Below are positions 29,824 to 39,877 of a DNA stretch of 64,000 nucleotides, in pieces; position 1 is the stretch's first letter, and every line of letters starts with the position of its first letter. A model generated the notes under the pieces. That model did no database searches and was not told where the DNA came from. It was given only the letters and a program-made list of their open reading frames with translations. The stretch is taken from contig NZ_JABBJF010000008.1 in the NCBI RefSeq assembly GCF_014218705.1, forward strand, positions 1 to 64,000, written 5' to 3'. The stretch is from Kluyvera sichuanensis (GTDB lineage Bacteria; Pseudomonadota; Gammaproteobacteria; Enterobacterales; Enterobacteriaceae). The position numbers and the translations under genes are program-made.

Positions 29824-31658
29824 CGCTCGAACAACGTTTACTGGAAGCCGCCGAGCAGAAGCTGCTACGCCCGCTCGACGTGCAGTTTGCGCTGATGGTG
29901 GCAAAAGATGAGCATCCGGCGGTGATGCTCGCCGCTGCGATGCTGAGCCGCGACGCCGGGGAAGGGCACGTCTGTTTGCCGCTCTCCCATCTCAGCCCCG
30001 CTATGCAGCCGAAAGGTCGCGTCCGCGAACTCTGGCAGCAGCTGTTTGCCGAAGTGAACGTGCCGCAGGATTGGGAGACTCTATTGCTGAGCTCTGAGGC
30101 CGTTAGCGGTGGGGAACGGCCGTCGCCGCTGATCCTGAGCCGTGGCAGGCTTTATCTCAACCGCATGTGGCGCAACGAACTCACCGTGGCGCGCTTCTTT
30201 AGCGAAACCAACGCGCCGTTTGCCGTCGATGAAGACCAGCTTGCGGCAACGCTCAACGCGCTGTTCCCGGTAAGCGATACGATCGACTGGCAGAAAGTGG
30301 CTGCCGCCGTGGCGCTGACGCGCCGTATTTCGGTTATCTCAGGCGGCCCCGGCACCGGGAAAACCACCACCGTTGCTAAACTGCTGGCGGCGCTGGTACA
30401 GATGGCGGGAACGGAGAAGTGTCGTATTCGCCTTGCTGCGCCAACCGGTAAAGCGGCGGCGCGCCTGACGGAATCGCTGGGCGCGGCGCTGCGAAAACTT
30501 GATTTAACCGATGCGCAAAAAGCGATGCTGCCAACCGATGCCAGCACGCTGCACCGTCTGCTGGGTGCTCAGCCCGGTAGCCAGAAGATGCGCTACCACG
30601 CCGGAAACCCGCTGCATCTGGATGTGTTGGTGGTGGATGAAGCCTCAATGATTGACCTGCCGATGATGGCGCGGCTGATTGACGCGCTGCCGCCGCACGG
30701 GCGGATAATCTTCCTTGGCGACCGCGACCAGCTGGCGTCGGTGGAGGCAGGAGCGGTACTCGGCGATATCTGTAGCTGGGTGAACGCGGGCTATACGGTA
30801 GAGCGCGCCGCGCAGCTTAGCCGCCTGGTCGGGGCCACGGTTCCCGCCGGTGACGGCCAGACAGCAGGGGCGTTACGCGACAGTCTTTGCCTGCTGCGAA
30901 CCAGCTATCGCTTTGGCAGCGACTCCGGTATCGGCCAGCTTGCCAGCGCAGTGAACCGGGGCGATAAGAAAGAGATCGATGCCGTGTTTGCCCGGGGCTT
31001 TAGCGATATTGAACTGAAACCGCAGCACTCGACTGACGACTACGCCGCGATGCTCGACGATGCGCGAGCGGGCTACGGCCATTATCTTCAACTGCTACGC
31101 GAGCAGGCCGACCCTGAAGTCGTGCTGGCGGCGTTTGGCGAATATCAGTTGCTGTGTGCGTTGCGCGAAGGACCATGGGGCGTGAGCGGGCTTAACCAAC
31201 AGTTTGAACAGCTGCTGACGCGTCACCGGCAGATAGTGCCGCAGCGTCATTCTCGCTGGTATGAAGGCCGTCCGGTGATGATTACGCGTAACGACAGCGC
31301 GCTGGGGCTGTTTAACGGTGATATCGGCGTGGCGCTGGATCGCGGTGACGGTATGCGCGTCTGGTTCCCGATGCCGGATGGCACCATTAAATCGGTGCAG
31401 CCAAGCCGCTTGCCGGAGCACGACACCGCCTGGGCGATGACGGTGCATAAATCGCAGGGTTCCGAGTTCACCCACGCCGCGCTGGTGCTGCCGACGCAGA
31501 TTGTCCCGGTAGTGAGTCGTGAGCTGGTGTATACGGCGATTACCCGCGCGAAAGCGCGGCTGTCGATGTACGCCGATAAAAATCTGCTTATGCAGGCAAT
31601 CGCCACGCGTACCGAACGGCGCAGCGGCCTGTCGGCGATTTTTGCAGAGATGGAATAG
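29820..31658 (+). CDS. recD: Exodeoxyribonuclease V subunit alpha, RecD
   Basis: A 612-residue 5'-3' superfamily 1 helicase subunit (E. coli 608). Walker A is GGPGTGKTT with K181; Walker B is [10 protein letters not shown]; the C-terminal motif [12 protein letters not shown] is complete. RecD drives fast unwinding and keeps nuclease activity high before Chi. Translation is coupled to recB through an ATGA overlap. A REP-like palindrome lies between its end and the convergent argA. Confidence 0.97.
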   Translation: MTLEQRLLEAAEQKLLRPLDVQFALMVAKDEHPAVMLAAAMLSRDAGEGHVCLPLSHLSPAMQPKGRVRELWQQLFAEVNVPQDWETLLLSSEAVSGGERPSPLILSRGRLYLNRMWRNELTVARFFSETNAPFAVDEDQLAATLNALFPVSDTIDWQKVAAAVALTRRISVISGGPGTGKTTTVAKLLAALVQMAGTEKCRIRLAAPTGKAAARLTESLGAALRKLDLTDAQKAMLPTDASTLHRLLGAQPGSQKMRYHAGNPLHLDVLVVDEASMIDLPMMARLIDALPPHGRIIFLGDRDQLASVEAGAVLGDICSWVNAGYTVERAAQLSRLVGATVPAGDGQTAGALRDSLCLLRTSYRFGSDSGIGQLASAVNRGDKKEIDAVFARGFSDIELKPQHSTDDYAAMLDDARAGYGHYLQLLREQADPEVVLAAFGEYQLLCALREGPWGVSGLNQQFEQLLTRHRQIVPQRHSRWYEGRPVMITRNDSALGLFNGDIGVALDRGDGMRVWFPMPDGTIKSVQPSRLPEHDTAWAMTVHKSQGSEFTHAALVLPTQIVPVVSRELVYTAITRAKARLSMYADKNLLMQAIATRTERRSGLSAIFAEME

Positions 31659-31676
31659 GTTGGCACGGTGCCCGGT

Positions 31677-31735
31677 GTAGCCCGGGCGAGCGTCCAGCGA
31701 CCCCGGGGTCGGCGCAAGCGCCTCGCCCGGGCTAC
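31677..31735. repeat. REP/BIME-like palindrome between recD and argA
   Basis: GTAGCCCGGGCGAGCG at the left and CGCCTCGCCCGGGCTAC at the right form a near-complete inverted pair around a shared CCCCGGGG centre. It sits between convergent genes and has the same core as the other REP-like units here. Confidence 0.75.
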
Positions 31736-31747
31736 GTAATATATGGC

Positions 31748-33079
31748 TTACACCAAATCCGTCATCAACACCTTCGACCGGCGCTGATAGTTATACAGCA
31801 GCTTCTTACTCTCCGGCAGCAGTTCCACGTCCACCGGCTTAAAGCCGCGTTCCTGGAACCAGTGAATACTGCGCGTCGTCAGCACAAACAGGTGGTTAAG
31901 CCCCATCTGCTTCGCCTGGGCGGCAATCCGCTGCAGTAACACTTCACCACGTGAGGAGCTGCGGTAATCCGGATGCACCGCCACGCAGGCCATTTCGCCA
32001 ATTTTCTCTTCCGGGAAAGGATAGAGCGCGGCGCAGGCAATGGTGGTGTTATCACGCTGAATAATCGTGAATTTATCGATCTCCATCTCCAGCTGTTCGC
32101 GGGAGCGGCGCACCAGAATACCCTGCTGCTCGAGCGGCGCAATCAGGTCGAGAATACCGCCAATATCGTTGATGGTCGCCCGGCGAATTTGCTCGGAGCT
32201 CTCCATCACAATCTGCGTACCGATACCGTCGCGGGAGAACAGCTCCTGCAACAGCGTGCCGTCTTCCTGATAGCTAATAAGGTGGCTGCGGCGCACGCCG
32301 CTGCGGCAGGCTTTGACCGCGCCGCGCAGGAAACGGGCGGTGCCGGAAAGGTAGTCGCCCTCTTTTTCCAGCTCTTCAATGCGCGCCTGAGCTTCGTTCG
32401 GGAACAGCTCAGAGATAATGTCGCCCGCTTCGTTAAATACGCCCTGAGAGGAGCAGAAGCCGATCATCTTCTCGGCCTTCAGCTTAATCGCCAGTTGGGT
32501 GGCAATCTCTTCCGACGTCAGGTTAAAGCTCTCGCCGGTAACTGAAACGGCCACCGGCCCCATCAGCACGATAGCGCCGCTGTCGAGCTGACGATGAATC
32601 GCTTCTTCATCGATACGACGAATACGTCCGCTGTGGCAGTAGTCGATGCCGTCATCGACACCCAGCGGCTGAGCGATGATAAAGTTACCGCTGACCACGT
32701 TGATGTGCGCGCCCTGCAGAGGGGTGTTATTCAGGCTCATCGACAGACGGGCAGTAATATCCAGCTGCAGCAGGCCCGCGGCCTGTTTCACCAGCTCAAG
32801 GGTTTTCGTATCCGTGACGCGGATATGTTTGTGATAGGTTGGCTCATGGTGATGCTCGGCCAGATTCGCGTCGATCTGCGGGCGGGCGCCATAGACCAGC
32901 ACCAGACGAATGCCTAAACTGTGCAGCAGGCCAATATCGTTGACGATGCTGGAAAAGTTTTCATGCTCAATGGCTTCGCCGCCAAGCATGATGACAAACG
33001 TCTTCCCCCGGTGGGCGTTAATATAGGGGACGGTATGACGAAACCCCTCTACCAGTTCGGTTCTACGTTCCTTCACCAC
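31748..33079 (-). CDS. argA: N-acetylglutamate synthase ArgA
   Basis: A 443-residue enzyme for the first step of arginine synthesis, acetyl-CoA plus glutamate to N-acetylglutamate, feedback-inhibited by arginine. It has an N-terminal amino-acid-kinase-like domain ([18 protein letters not shown]) and a C-terminal GNAT domain ([18 protein letters not shown]). Length is identical to E. coli. The start is GTG at 33079. Tandem ARG boxes 13-51 bp upstream indicate ArgR repression. Confidence 0.98.
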   Translation of the reverse strand: MVKERRTELVEGFRHTVPYINAHRGKTFVIMLGGEAIEHENFSSIVNDIGLLHSLGIRLVLVYGARPQIDANLAEHHHEPTYHKHIRVTDTKTLELVKQAAGLLQLDITARLSMSLNNTPLQGAHINVVSGNFIIAQPLGVDDGIDYCHSGRIRRIDEEAIHRQLDSGAIVLMGPVAVSVTGESFNLTSEEIATQLAIKLKAEKMIGFCSSQGVFNEAGDIISELFPNEAQARIEELEKEGDYLSGTARFLRGAVKACRSGVRRSHLISYQEDGTLLQELFSRDGIGTQIVMESSEQIRRATINDIGGILDLIAPLEQQGILVRRSREQLEMEIDKFTIIQRDNTTIACAALYPFPEEKIGEMACVAVHPDYRSSSRGEVLLQRIAAQAKQMGLNHLFVLTTRSIHWFQERGFKPVDVELLPESKKLLYNYQRRSKVLMTDLV

Positions 33080-33091
33080 GGCACAACCCTC

Positions 33092-33130
33092 AATGCATGA
33101 TTATTCGTAATTACTGTATTTTTATTCTGT
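33092..33130 (-). promoter_or_regulatory. Tandem ARG boxes (ArgR operator) of argA
   Basis: Two 18-bp imperfect palindromes, 33092-33109 (core CGAATAATCATGCA on the minus strand) and 33113-33130 (core AGAATAAAAATACA on the minus strand), are separated by 3 bp. This spacing and the consensus TGAATnnnnATTCA define ArgR hexamer sites. Confidence 0.75.
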
Positions 33131-33308
33131 TTTCGGCGGAAACGCAAGCCGGAATTTGCTTAAACATTGGAAAATCCTCGGCCAAATTTCGCTGATCCAA
33201 CGAATGTTTACCCTTTTATAGATGACAGTTTATGCGGCTTTAGTTACAGTTTCCGGTCAATCGTATTATGCGAATTCTTTGATTACTTTTTTTTGCCTGG
33301 GATGGAGC

Positions 33309-34559
33309 ATGTCGGGAAGTCAGTCTTTGAGCCGTCGTCGCCTGCTACAAGGTGCCGGTGCCATGTGGTTGTTAAGCGTGAGTCAGGTCGGGTTAGCTGC
33401 CGTCAGTCAGGTGGTGGCGGTGCGCATATGGCCTGCGTCCAGCTACACGCGCGTAACGGTGGAGTCCAGCCGTGAGCTCAAGTATCGACAGTTTGCGTTG
33501 AGCAATCCTGACCGTCTGGTGGTCGACCTCGAAGGGGTGAACCTGAACTCGGTGCTGAAAGGCATGGGGGCGCAGATCCGCAGCGATGACCCGTTCATTA
33601 AATCCGCGCGTGTCGGGCAGTTCGATCCGCAAACGGTGCGCATGGTGTTTGAGCTGAAGCAGGACGTGAAGCCGCAGTTGTTCGCCCTTGCGCCAGTGGC
33701 AGAGTTTAAAGAACGCCTGGTGATGGATCTCTACCCTGCCAGCAGCACAGAGCAGCAGGATCCGCTGCTGGCGCTGCTGGAAGACTACAACAAAGGCGAC
33801 CTCGAAAAGCAGGTGCCGCCGTCACAAAGCGGCCCGCAGCCGGGCAAAGCCGGTCGCGACCGTCCGATTGTTATCATGCTTGACCCCGGCCACGGCGGCG
33901 AAGACTCCGGCGCGGTGGGTAAATACAAAACGCGGGAGAAAGACGTGGTGCTGCAAATCGCCCGTCGCCTGCGTGCGCTGATTGAGAAAGAAGGCAACAT
34001 GAAAGCCTACATGACGCGCAACGAAGATATCTTTATTCCGTTGAAGGTGCGGGTGGCGAAAGCGCAGAAACAGCGTGCCGACCTGTTCGTCTCCATTCAC
34101 GCGGATGCGTTCACCAGCCGCCAGCCGAGCGGCTCATCGGTGTTTGCCCTGTCGACCAAAGGGGCCACCAGTACCGCGGCGAAATACCTCGCCCAGACCC
34201 AGAACGCCTCGGACTTAATCGGTGGTGTGAGCAAGAGCGGCGACCGCTACGTCGACCACACCATGTTCGATATGGTGCAGTCGCTGACCATCGCCGACAG
34301 CCTGAAGTTTGGTAAAGCGGTGCTCAAAAAGCTGGGGCAGGTGAACGACCTGCATAAAAATCAGGTGGAGCAGGCCGGCTTTGCGGTACTGAAAGCGCCG
34401 GATATTCCATCGATCCTCGTCGAAACGGCGTTTATCAGTAACGTTGAAGAGGAGCGCAAGCTCAAGACCGCCACTTTCCAGCAGGAAGTCGCTGAATCTA
34501 TTCTCGCCGGGATCAAAGCCTACTTTGCCGACGGCGCAACGCTGGCGCGGCGCGGGTAA
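33309..34559 (+). CDS. amiC: N-acetylmuramoyl-L-alanine amidase AmiC
   Basis: A 416-residue periplasmic amidase that splits septal peptidoglycan during cell separation, activated by NlpD. The N terminus has a twin-arginine signal ([19 protein letters not shown]), then an AMIN domain for septal targeting (about 35-165), then the zinc amidase domain with [13 protein letters not shown] and SIHADAF. The start at 33309 gives MSGSQ, close to E. coli (417); upstream reading to 33222 has no support. cobD starts only 6 bp after the stop, so amiC transcription likely runs into it. Confidence 0.97.
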   Translation: MSGSQSLSRRRLLQGAGAMWLLSVSQVGLAAVSQVVAVRIWPASSYTRVTVESSRELKYRQFALSNPDRLVVDLEGVNLNSVLKGMGAQIRSDDPFIKSARVGQFDPQTVRMVFELKQDVKPQLFALAPVAEFKERLVMDLYPASSTEQQDPLLALLEDYNKGDLEKQVPPSQSGPQPGKAGRDRPIVIMLDPGHGGEDSGAVGKYKTREKDVVLQIARRLRALIEKEGNMKAYMTRNEDIFIPLKVRVAKAQKQRADLFVSIHADAFTSRQPSGSSVFALSTKGATSTAAKYLAQTQNASDLIGGVSKSGDRYVDHTMFDMVQSLTIADSLKFGKAVLKKLGQVNDLHKNQVEQAGFAVLKAPDIPSILVETAFISNVEEERKLKTATFQQEVAESILAGIKAYFADGATLARRG

Positions 34560-34565
34560 CCGGCG

Positions 34566-35642
34566 ATGTCACGGCTGAAAAGCGCCCACGGCGGCAACAC
34601 GCGCGAGGCGGCGGCGCTGATGGGCCTGCGCGCCGACCAGTTGCTGGACTTCAGCGCCAATATCAATCCGCTGGGCATGCCCGAAAGCCTGAAGCAGGCG
34701 ATCGTTGCCCAGCTTGCCTGCGCGGAGCGCTACCCGGACGTTGACTACCAGCAGTTGCATCAGGCGTTGGCGTCGCACCACGGCGTGCCTGCGGCGTGGT
34801 GTCTGGCAGGCAACGGCGAAACTGAATCCATTTTCACCCTCGTGCACGGCCTGAAGCCTAAGCGGGCGATGGTGGTTGCACCGGGCTTTGCTGAGTACCG
34901 CCGGGCGCTGGAAACCATCGACTGCGAGATAGAAACCTTCGCGCTTCGCGAGGAGGACGGCTGGCAGCTAACCTCACGTTTGCTTGATGCACTCACCCCC
35001 GAGCTGGACTGCCTGTTTCTCTGCACGCCGAATAACCCGACCGGGTTGCTGCCGGAACGTGCGCTGCTGCTGGCGGTAGCCGAACGCTGTCGGGCGCTGA
35101 ATATTGCGCTGATTCTCGACGAAGCCTTTATTGATTTTATTCCCGGCGAGCAGGGCTTTATTCCGCTGCTCGCGCAAAACCCGCATATCTGGGTGCTGCG
35201 CTCGCTGACCAAGTTTTACGCCATCCCCGGCCTGCGTCTGGGCTATTTGCTCAACAGAGATGAACGAGCGGTGGCGCGGCTGCGCCAGCATCAGATGCCG
35301 TGGTCGATCAACGCTTTTGCGGCGCTTGCCGGAGAAATCGTGCTGAACGACCATGAGTATCAACAGACCACATGGCGTTGGCTTGATACGGAAGGGGCGC
35401 GGTTTTATCGGGCGCTGGAGAGTATTCCGGGGCTGAAGGTTTATCCGGGCAGGGCCAACTATCTGTTCCTGCGCTGTGAATGCGCGGAGATTGAACTGCA
35501 GTATGCGCTGCTGCAGCGTAGGATTTTAATCCGCAGCTGCGCCAACTATCCGGGGCTGGACGGGCGCTATTTCCGCGTGGCGATTCGCAGCGAGGCGGAA
35601 AACCAGCAGCTGCTGGACGCGCTGCATCAGGTGCTGGGCTGA
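34566..35642 (+). CDS. cobD: L-threonine-O-3-phosphate decarboxylase CobD
   Basis: A 358-residue PLP enzyme (aminotransferase fold) that makes (R)-1-amino-2-propanol phosphate, the linker CbiB attaches to cobyric acid. The PLP lysine is K216 in [17 protein letters not shown]. It is close to Salmonella CobD throughout. The gene is not in the cbi operon: it follows amiC by 6 bp on the same strand and converges on a pduX-type gene with a 16-bp overlap. It is therefore probably expressed from the amiC promoter and not controlled by the cbi riboswitch. Confidence 0.95.
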   Translation: MSRLKSAHGGNTREAAALMGLRADQLLDFSANINPLGMPESLKQAIVAQLACAERYPDVDYQQLHQALASHHGVPAAWCLAGNGETESIFTLVHGLKPKRAMVVAPGFAEYRRALETIDCEIETFALREEDGWQLTSRLLDALTPELDCLFLCTPNNPTGLLPERALLLAVAERCRALNIALILDEAFIDFIPGEQGFIPLLAQNPHIWVLRSLTKFYAIPGLRLGYLLNRDERAVARLRQHQMPWSINAFAALAGEIVLNDHEYQQTTWRWLDTEGARFYRALESIPGLKVYPGRANYLFLRCECAEIELQYALLQRRILIRSCANYPGLDGRYFRVAIRSEAENQQLLDALHQVLG

Positions 35643-36496
35643 ACCCCGCCCGCCACCGCTTTTAGCAGGTGCTGCTGCGGCCAGATTTCAGCAAGCCCGC
35701 TTTGCGCCAGCGACCATTTCACATACTCCACATCGTGACGGCGACGGTCGAGCATCAGCCCGACCACGCTGCCGCTATGGGCCACGTTCAGGCCGTATAA
35801 TCCGCAGGACTCTACAATCTCTAAAAGCACGTCAAAGCCCGGCTTAGGTAACAGCGTCTGGCTGGCGATGGCGCTGAGCGTCGCGGCTTCTCCCATCAGG
35901 CTGGCGCTGTTGCTGTCGCAGGCGGCCTGCACCTTTTCCCAGGCCAGCTGCAGCGTGCTGGCGCTGGCCGTGAGCGCGGCCTCGCGCGGCAGGCGGTGAT
36001 AGTCGGCGGTACGCAGTATCAGCGGGCTTTCCATGATCAGCAGGTCGAAATCAGGCGCAGGTGCGCAGGTAATCTGCGTGCGGGCATGATGGTGGTCGAA
36101 CAGCGTCAGCGCGCGGAATAGAGTGCTGTCCGTTGGCTCAAGCGAGACGCAGAGCGTGGCGAGTTCGGATTCGCTGAGTGAATGGCCCAGGTGCATCGCG
36201 GTGGCTACGGCGGTCGCGGCAATGTCGGCGGTACTGCTCGCCATCCCTTTGGCAATCGGCAACGTCGAGTCCACTTCAATGCGCAGCGTCTGGCTCAGGG
36301 CGAGGGGATAATTCCAGTGGACAAGCAGGGTATTGACCATGCGGCGCGTCAGCGGGCGTTCATCAGGGCGCGGCGTTCCCCGGCGCACTTCCACCGTGCT
36401 GAACCAGTCTATTGGGCAGGAGACCAGCTTTTCACTGCCCAGAATCCAGCCCTGAATCAGCTCTCCGCAGGAGCCCGGACAGCGCGCAACGCTCAT
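35627..36496 (-). CDS. pduX: L-threonine kinase, PduX type
   Basis: A 289-residue GHMP-family kinase that phosphorylates L-threonine to supply CobD. The N-terminal [19 protein letters not shown] and the ATP loop [19 protein letters not shown] match Salmonella PduX (300). In Salmonella the gene is the last of the pdu operon; here it stands beside cobD with no pdu genes in view. The start at 36496 has an AAGGGA ribosome site; the longer reading from 36574 is unlikely. It is divergent from the cbi operon and so lies outside the riboswitch transcript. Confidence 0.93.
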   Translation of the reverse strand: MSVARCPGSCGELIQGWILGSEKLVSCPIDWFSTVEVRRGTPRPDERPLTRRMVNTLLVHWNYPLALSQTLRIEVDSTLPIAKGMASSTADIAATAVATAMHLGHSLSESELATLCVSLEPTDSTLFRALTLFDHHHARTQITCAPAPDFDLLIMESPLILRTADYHRLPREAALTASASTLQLAWEKVQAACDSNSASLMGEAATLSAIASQTLLPKPGFDVLLEIVESCGLYGLNVAHSGSVVGLMLDRRRHDVEYVKWSLAQSGLAEIWPQQHLLKAVAGGVQPST

Positions 36497-36640
36497 GATT
36501 TCCCTTGCCTTGTGGTTCCAAATATAACTACCGTAAATAAATATACCGGTATTGTCGCAGCGCAACGAAATCATTTTACCGGGGCGCTAGAGTAACCTGC
36601 TTTTATTTTATGCGGGCCATCGTGTCGGCATAAATCTGCA

Positions 36641-36795
36641 ATCAACAGGTTTGGCATGTTATGTGCCAGGGAAGGAGGTGTAAACCCTCCGCAGCCCCCG
36701 CTGCTGTGATGCTGACGACCCCGTAATGACCACTGATCGACCGATCGGGAAGGCCGGGTGAGGATGACGCTAAGCCAGAAGACCTGCCTGTTGAT
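36641..36795 (+). promoter_or_regulatory. Cobalamin (adenosylcobalamin) riboswitch upstream of cbiA
   Basis: The aptamer is closed by a perfect 9-bp P1 stem, ATCAACAGG (36641-36649) with CCTGTTGAT (36786-36794). Inside are the conserved GGGAAGGAGGTG...CCTCCGCAGCCCCCGCTGCTGTGAT region, the DDACCACTG-like segment (GACCACTGATC), and the B12 box ending GCCAGAAGACCTGCC. It precedes cbiA by about 105 bp. Cobalamin binding is expected to shut off translation or transcription of the cbi operon. Confidence 0.95.
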
Positions 36796-36868
36796 TTATT
36801 TCAACAGCTTCGGTGGGAAGCGGGTTGCTTTGCGTCGCACGGTCGTCAGGCCGGGTGCGCGCGTGGCT

Positions 36869-36903
36869 ATACCCAAAATCCACCCTGAACAGGGTTAGGG
36901 TAT
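36869..36903 (+). promoter_or_regulatory. RBS-sequestering hairpin (riboswitch expression platform) of cbiA
   Basis: Nested pairs lie just before cbiA: outer ATACCC (36869-36874) with GGGTAT (36898-36903), inner ACCCT (36882-36886) with AGGGT (36891-36895). The right arms contain the purine-rich ribosome site and the first bases of the cbiA start codon. No terminator T run is present, which points to control at translation, as described for the Salmonella cbi leader. Confidence 0.65.
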
Positions 36904-38275
36904 GGCAGCCAGACAGCATGCATTCATTCTCGCCGGCACCGGTAGCGGCTGTGGGAAAACCACGGTGGCGCTCGGCCTGCTGACGCTGCTTCAACAGCGT
37001 GGCCTGCGGGTTCAGCCCTATAAAGTGGGGCCGGACTACCTCGATACCGGCTGGCACACCGCGCTGTGTGGCGTTGCCTCCCGCAACCTCGATGCGTTCA
37101 TGCTGCCCCCCTCTATCCTTAATGCGCTGTTCAGCGAACATATGCTGCAGGCCGATATCGCCGTGATTGAAGGCGTCATGGGGCTGTACGACGGCTACGG
37201 CACCGATCCCAACTACTGCAGCAGCGCGGCGATGGCCAAACAGCTAGGCTGCCCGGTGATTTTGCTGGTCGACGGCAAAGCGGTCTCCACCTCCATTGCC
37301 GCCACGGTGATGGGCTTCCAGCACTTCGACCCGAGCCTCAACATTGCGGGCGTTATCGTTAACCGCGTCAATAGCGAGAGCCATTTCCAGCTGTTGAAAA
37401 GCGCCATCGAACGCTACTGCGCGCTGCCAGTGCTGGGCTACGTGCCGCGTGCAGAAGGCGTGGCGCTGCCCGAACGTCATCTGGGGCTGGTGACCGCCCG
37501 TGAATCTGCGATTGATAAGCAACCATGGCAGGATTTTGCCGCGACGCTGTCCCGTACGCTGGATATCGACAGGCTGCTGGCACTCACTGAACTGAGCGCG
37601 CTGCCCGCCGGTCAGTGGCCGCCGGAGCCGCTTTGCGGTGAGGGGCTGACCCTTGCGCTTGCCGACGATGAAGCCTTCAACTTTTACTACCCCGACAATC
37701 TGGCACTGCTGGCGCGCGCTGGCGTGAAGATTGTGCGTTTTAGCCCGTTGCATGATGCGGTTCTGCCCAAATGCCAGATGATCTGGCTCGGCGGCGGCTA
37801 CCCGGAACTGCACGCCCAGGCGCTCGCAGGCAACAGGCCGATGCTGGCGCAACTGCGCGCGGCGCACGATCGCGGCGTGGCGATTTACGCCGAATGCGGC
37901 GGCCTGATGTACCTTGGCACCACGCTTGAAGATAAAAACGGTGATATCCACGCGATGGCCGATATCCTGCCCGGCCACAGCAAAATGGGTACCCGACTGA
38001 CCCGCTTTGGCTACTGTGAAGCGCAGGCGCTGCAGCAGACGCTGCTCGCCGCTCCCGGCGATGTACTGCGCGGCCACGAATTCCACTATTCCGATTTCAC
38101 CTCGAGCACCCCAGCGGTGATGGCGTGCCACAAAACCCGCGATGGCGCGGTGCTCCAGCAGTGGTCCGGCGGTTGGCAGCGCGGGAATACCTTTGCCAGC
38201 TATCTGCACCTCCATTTTGCCCAGCACCCGTCGATGCTTAATCATTGGTTTGCCGCCGCAAGGAGCGCCCAATGA
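36902..38275 (+). CDS. cbiA: Cobyrinic acid a,c-diamide synthase CbiA
   Basis: A 457-residue glutamine-dependent enzyme that amidates the a and c side chains of cobyrinic acid. The N-terminal P-loop domain has GTGSGCGKTTVALGL; the C-terminal glutaminase domain has the nucleophile C332 in YAECGGLMYLG. Salmonella CbiA has 459 residues. It is the first gene of the cbi operon and the direct target of the riboswitch hairpin. It overlaps cbiB by 4 bp. Confidence 0.96.
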   Translation: MAARQHAFILAGTGSGCGKTTVALGLLTLLQQRGLRVQPYKVGPDYLDTGWHTALCGVASRNLDAFMLPPSILNALFSEHMLQADIAVIEGVMGLYDGYGTDPNYCSSAAMAKQLGCPVILLVDGKAVSTSIAATVMGFQHFDPSLNIAGVIVNRVNSESHFQLLKSAIERYCALPVLGYVPRAEGVALPERHLGLVTARESAIDKQPWQDFAATLSRTLDIDRLLALTELSALPAGQWPPEPLCGEGLTLALADDEAFNFYYPDNLALLARAGVKIVRFSPLHDAVLPKCQMIWLGGGYPELHAQALAGNRPMLAQLRAAHDRGVAIYAECGGLMYLGTTLEDKNGDIHAMADILPGHSKMGTRLTRFGYCEAQALQQTLLAAPGDVLRGHEFHYSDFTSSTPAVMACHKTRDGAVLQQWSGGWQRGNTFASYLHLHFAQHPSMLNHWFAAARSAQ

Positions 38276-39231
38276 CGCTGCTGGCCTGGTGTCTGGCATG
38301 GGGGCTCGATTTCATTATCGGCGACCCACAACACTGGCCGCATCCGGTGCGCTGGATAGGCAACCTGATTAACGCCGTGCAACGCGCGGTGCGTCGGGTT
38401 TGTCATTCCGACCTTGCGCTGCGTATCGGCGGCGGGGTGATGTGGCTGGTGGTGGTAGGGCTGACCTACGCCGTTTCCTGGGGCGTGCTGCACCTCGCCG
38501 CGCGCGTGCATCCGTGGCTGGGCTGGGGCGTTGAGGTATGGATGATTTTCACCGTGCTGGCCGGGCGCTGCCTGGCACAGTCGGCGCAGGCGGTCGAACG
38601 CCCGCTGCGGGCAGGCGACCTCTCTGAGAGCCGCATTAAGCTGTCGTGGATTGTCGGGCGCGATACGTCACAGCTTCAGCCCGAGCAGATCAACCGCGCG
38701 GTGGTGGAGACGGTGGCGGAAAACACCGTCGACGGCATTATCGCGCCGCTCTTCTTCCTGCTGATTGGTGGTGCGCCGTTGGCGATGGCCTACAAAGCGG
38801 TCAACACCCTCGACTCAATGGTGGGCTACAAGCACGAAAAATATCGGGCGATCGGCATGGTGAGCGCGCGCCTCGACGATGTAGCGAACTTTATTCCCGC
38901 TCGCCTGAGTTGGCTGCTGATTGGCCTTGCCGCCTTTCTCTGCCGCGATAACGGCGCGCGTGCGCTGCGTATCGGCTGGCGCGACCGTAAAAATCACAGC
39001 AGCCCCAACTGCGCCTGGTCGGAAGCGGCCGTCGCCGGGGCACTGGGCATTCGCCTTGGCGGCCCGAACGACTATTTTGGCGAGCGGGTGAATAAGCCGT
39101 GGATTGGCGACGAACATCGCCCGATTGCCATTGATGATATTTTCCGAACGATTCGACTGATGTGGGTAGCGTCAACGCTTGCCCTGCTGCTGTTTATGGC
39201 AGTCAGGTTCTGGCTTGTCGGCGCGGCCTGA
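38272..39231 (+). CDS. cbiB: Adenosylcobinamide-phosphate synthase CbiB
   Basis: A 319-residue membrane protein, the same length as in Salmonella, that joins adenosylcobyric acid to aminopropanol phosphate made by CobD. Four to five hydrophobic segments are visible, with the conserved FIIGDPQHWPHPVRWIG near the N terminus and the acidic cytosolic ENTVDGIIAPLFF segment. The ATG lies in the cbiA stop (ATGA) after an AAGGAG site. Confidence 0.96.
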   Translation: MTLLAWCLAWGLDFIIGDPQHWPHPVRWIGNLINAVQRAVRRVCHSDLALRIGGGVMWLVVVGLTYAVSWGVLHLAARVHPWLGWGVEVWMIFTVLAGRCLAQSAQAVERPLRAGDLSESRIKLSWIVGRDTSQLQPEQINRAVVETVAENTVDGIIAPLFFLLIGGAPLAMAYKAVNTLDSMVGYKHEKYRAIGMVSARLDDVANFIPARLSWLLIGLAAFLCRDNGARALRIGWRDRKNHSSPNCAWSEAAVAGALGIRLGGPNDYFGERVNKPWIGDEHRPIAIDDIFRTIRLMWVASTLALLLFMAVRFWLVGAA

Positions 39232-39241
39232 GGAGTACTGC

Positions 39242-39877
39242 ATGAACTATATCCAGCAACCGCAAGCGATTGAGAGCAAGAGCTTCGAGATAATCAGCGA
39301 GATTATCGCCGACACACGCCCGGAGTATCGTTTTGCCAGCCCGCTGCACGAAGCGATTATCAAACGGGTGATCCACACCACCGCCGATTTCGAGTGGCTG
39401 GATATTCTGTGGTTCTCGCCGGATGCATTAACCCGCCTGTGCGACGCGCTGAGCCGTCCGTGCACGCTTTACACCGACACCACCATGGCGCTCTCCGGCA
39501 TTAATAAAAATCTGCTGGCGACCTTCGGCGGCGAATGCCGTTGCTATATCAGCGACCCGCGCGTAGTGCGCGAGGCCAAAGCACAGGGCATTACCCGCTC
39601 GATGGCGGCGGTGGATATTGCGGCGAAAGAAGAGGGCGACAAAGTGTTTGTCTTTGGCAACGCGCCGACCGCACTGTTCCGTCTGATGGAGCATCAAGAG
39701 CTGGATGTTGGCGGAGTGATTGGCGTGCCGGTTGGCTTCGTCGGCGCGGCGGAATCCAAAGAGGCGCTGAGCAAAAGCAGCCTGCCGGGCATTGCCGCGC
39801 TGGGGCGCAAAGGCGGCAGCAACGTCGCGGCGGCGATCGTCAACGCCATTCTCTACCACCTGCAGGGGGCGCGATGA
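39242..39877 (+). CDS. cbiC: Cobalt-precorrin-8 methylmutase CbiC
   Basis: A 211-residue enzyme that moves the C11 methyl to C12, producing cobyrinic acid. The active-site histidine of this family (H43 in Pseudomonas CobH) corresponds to the [10 protein letters not shown] segment. The start at 39242 gives [15 protein letters not shown], as in Salmonella; upstream readings overlap cbiB. Its stop overlaps cbiD by 4 bp. Confidence 0.96.
   Translation: MNYIQQPQAIESKSFEIISEIIADTRPEYRFASPLHEAIIKRVIHTTADFEWLDILWFSPDALTRLCDALSRPCTLYTDTTMALSGINKNLLATFGGECRCYISDPRVVREAKAQGITRSMAAVDIAAKEEGDKVFVFGNAPTALFRLMEHQELDVGGVIGVPVGFVGAAESKEALSKSSLPGIAALGRKGGSNVAAAIVNAILYHLQGAR

Noticed and set aside
37244-38299. 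351-codon minus-strand frame inside cbiA
   Set aside because: Shadow of cbiA, which is intact and recognised end to end.
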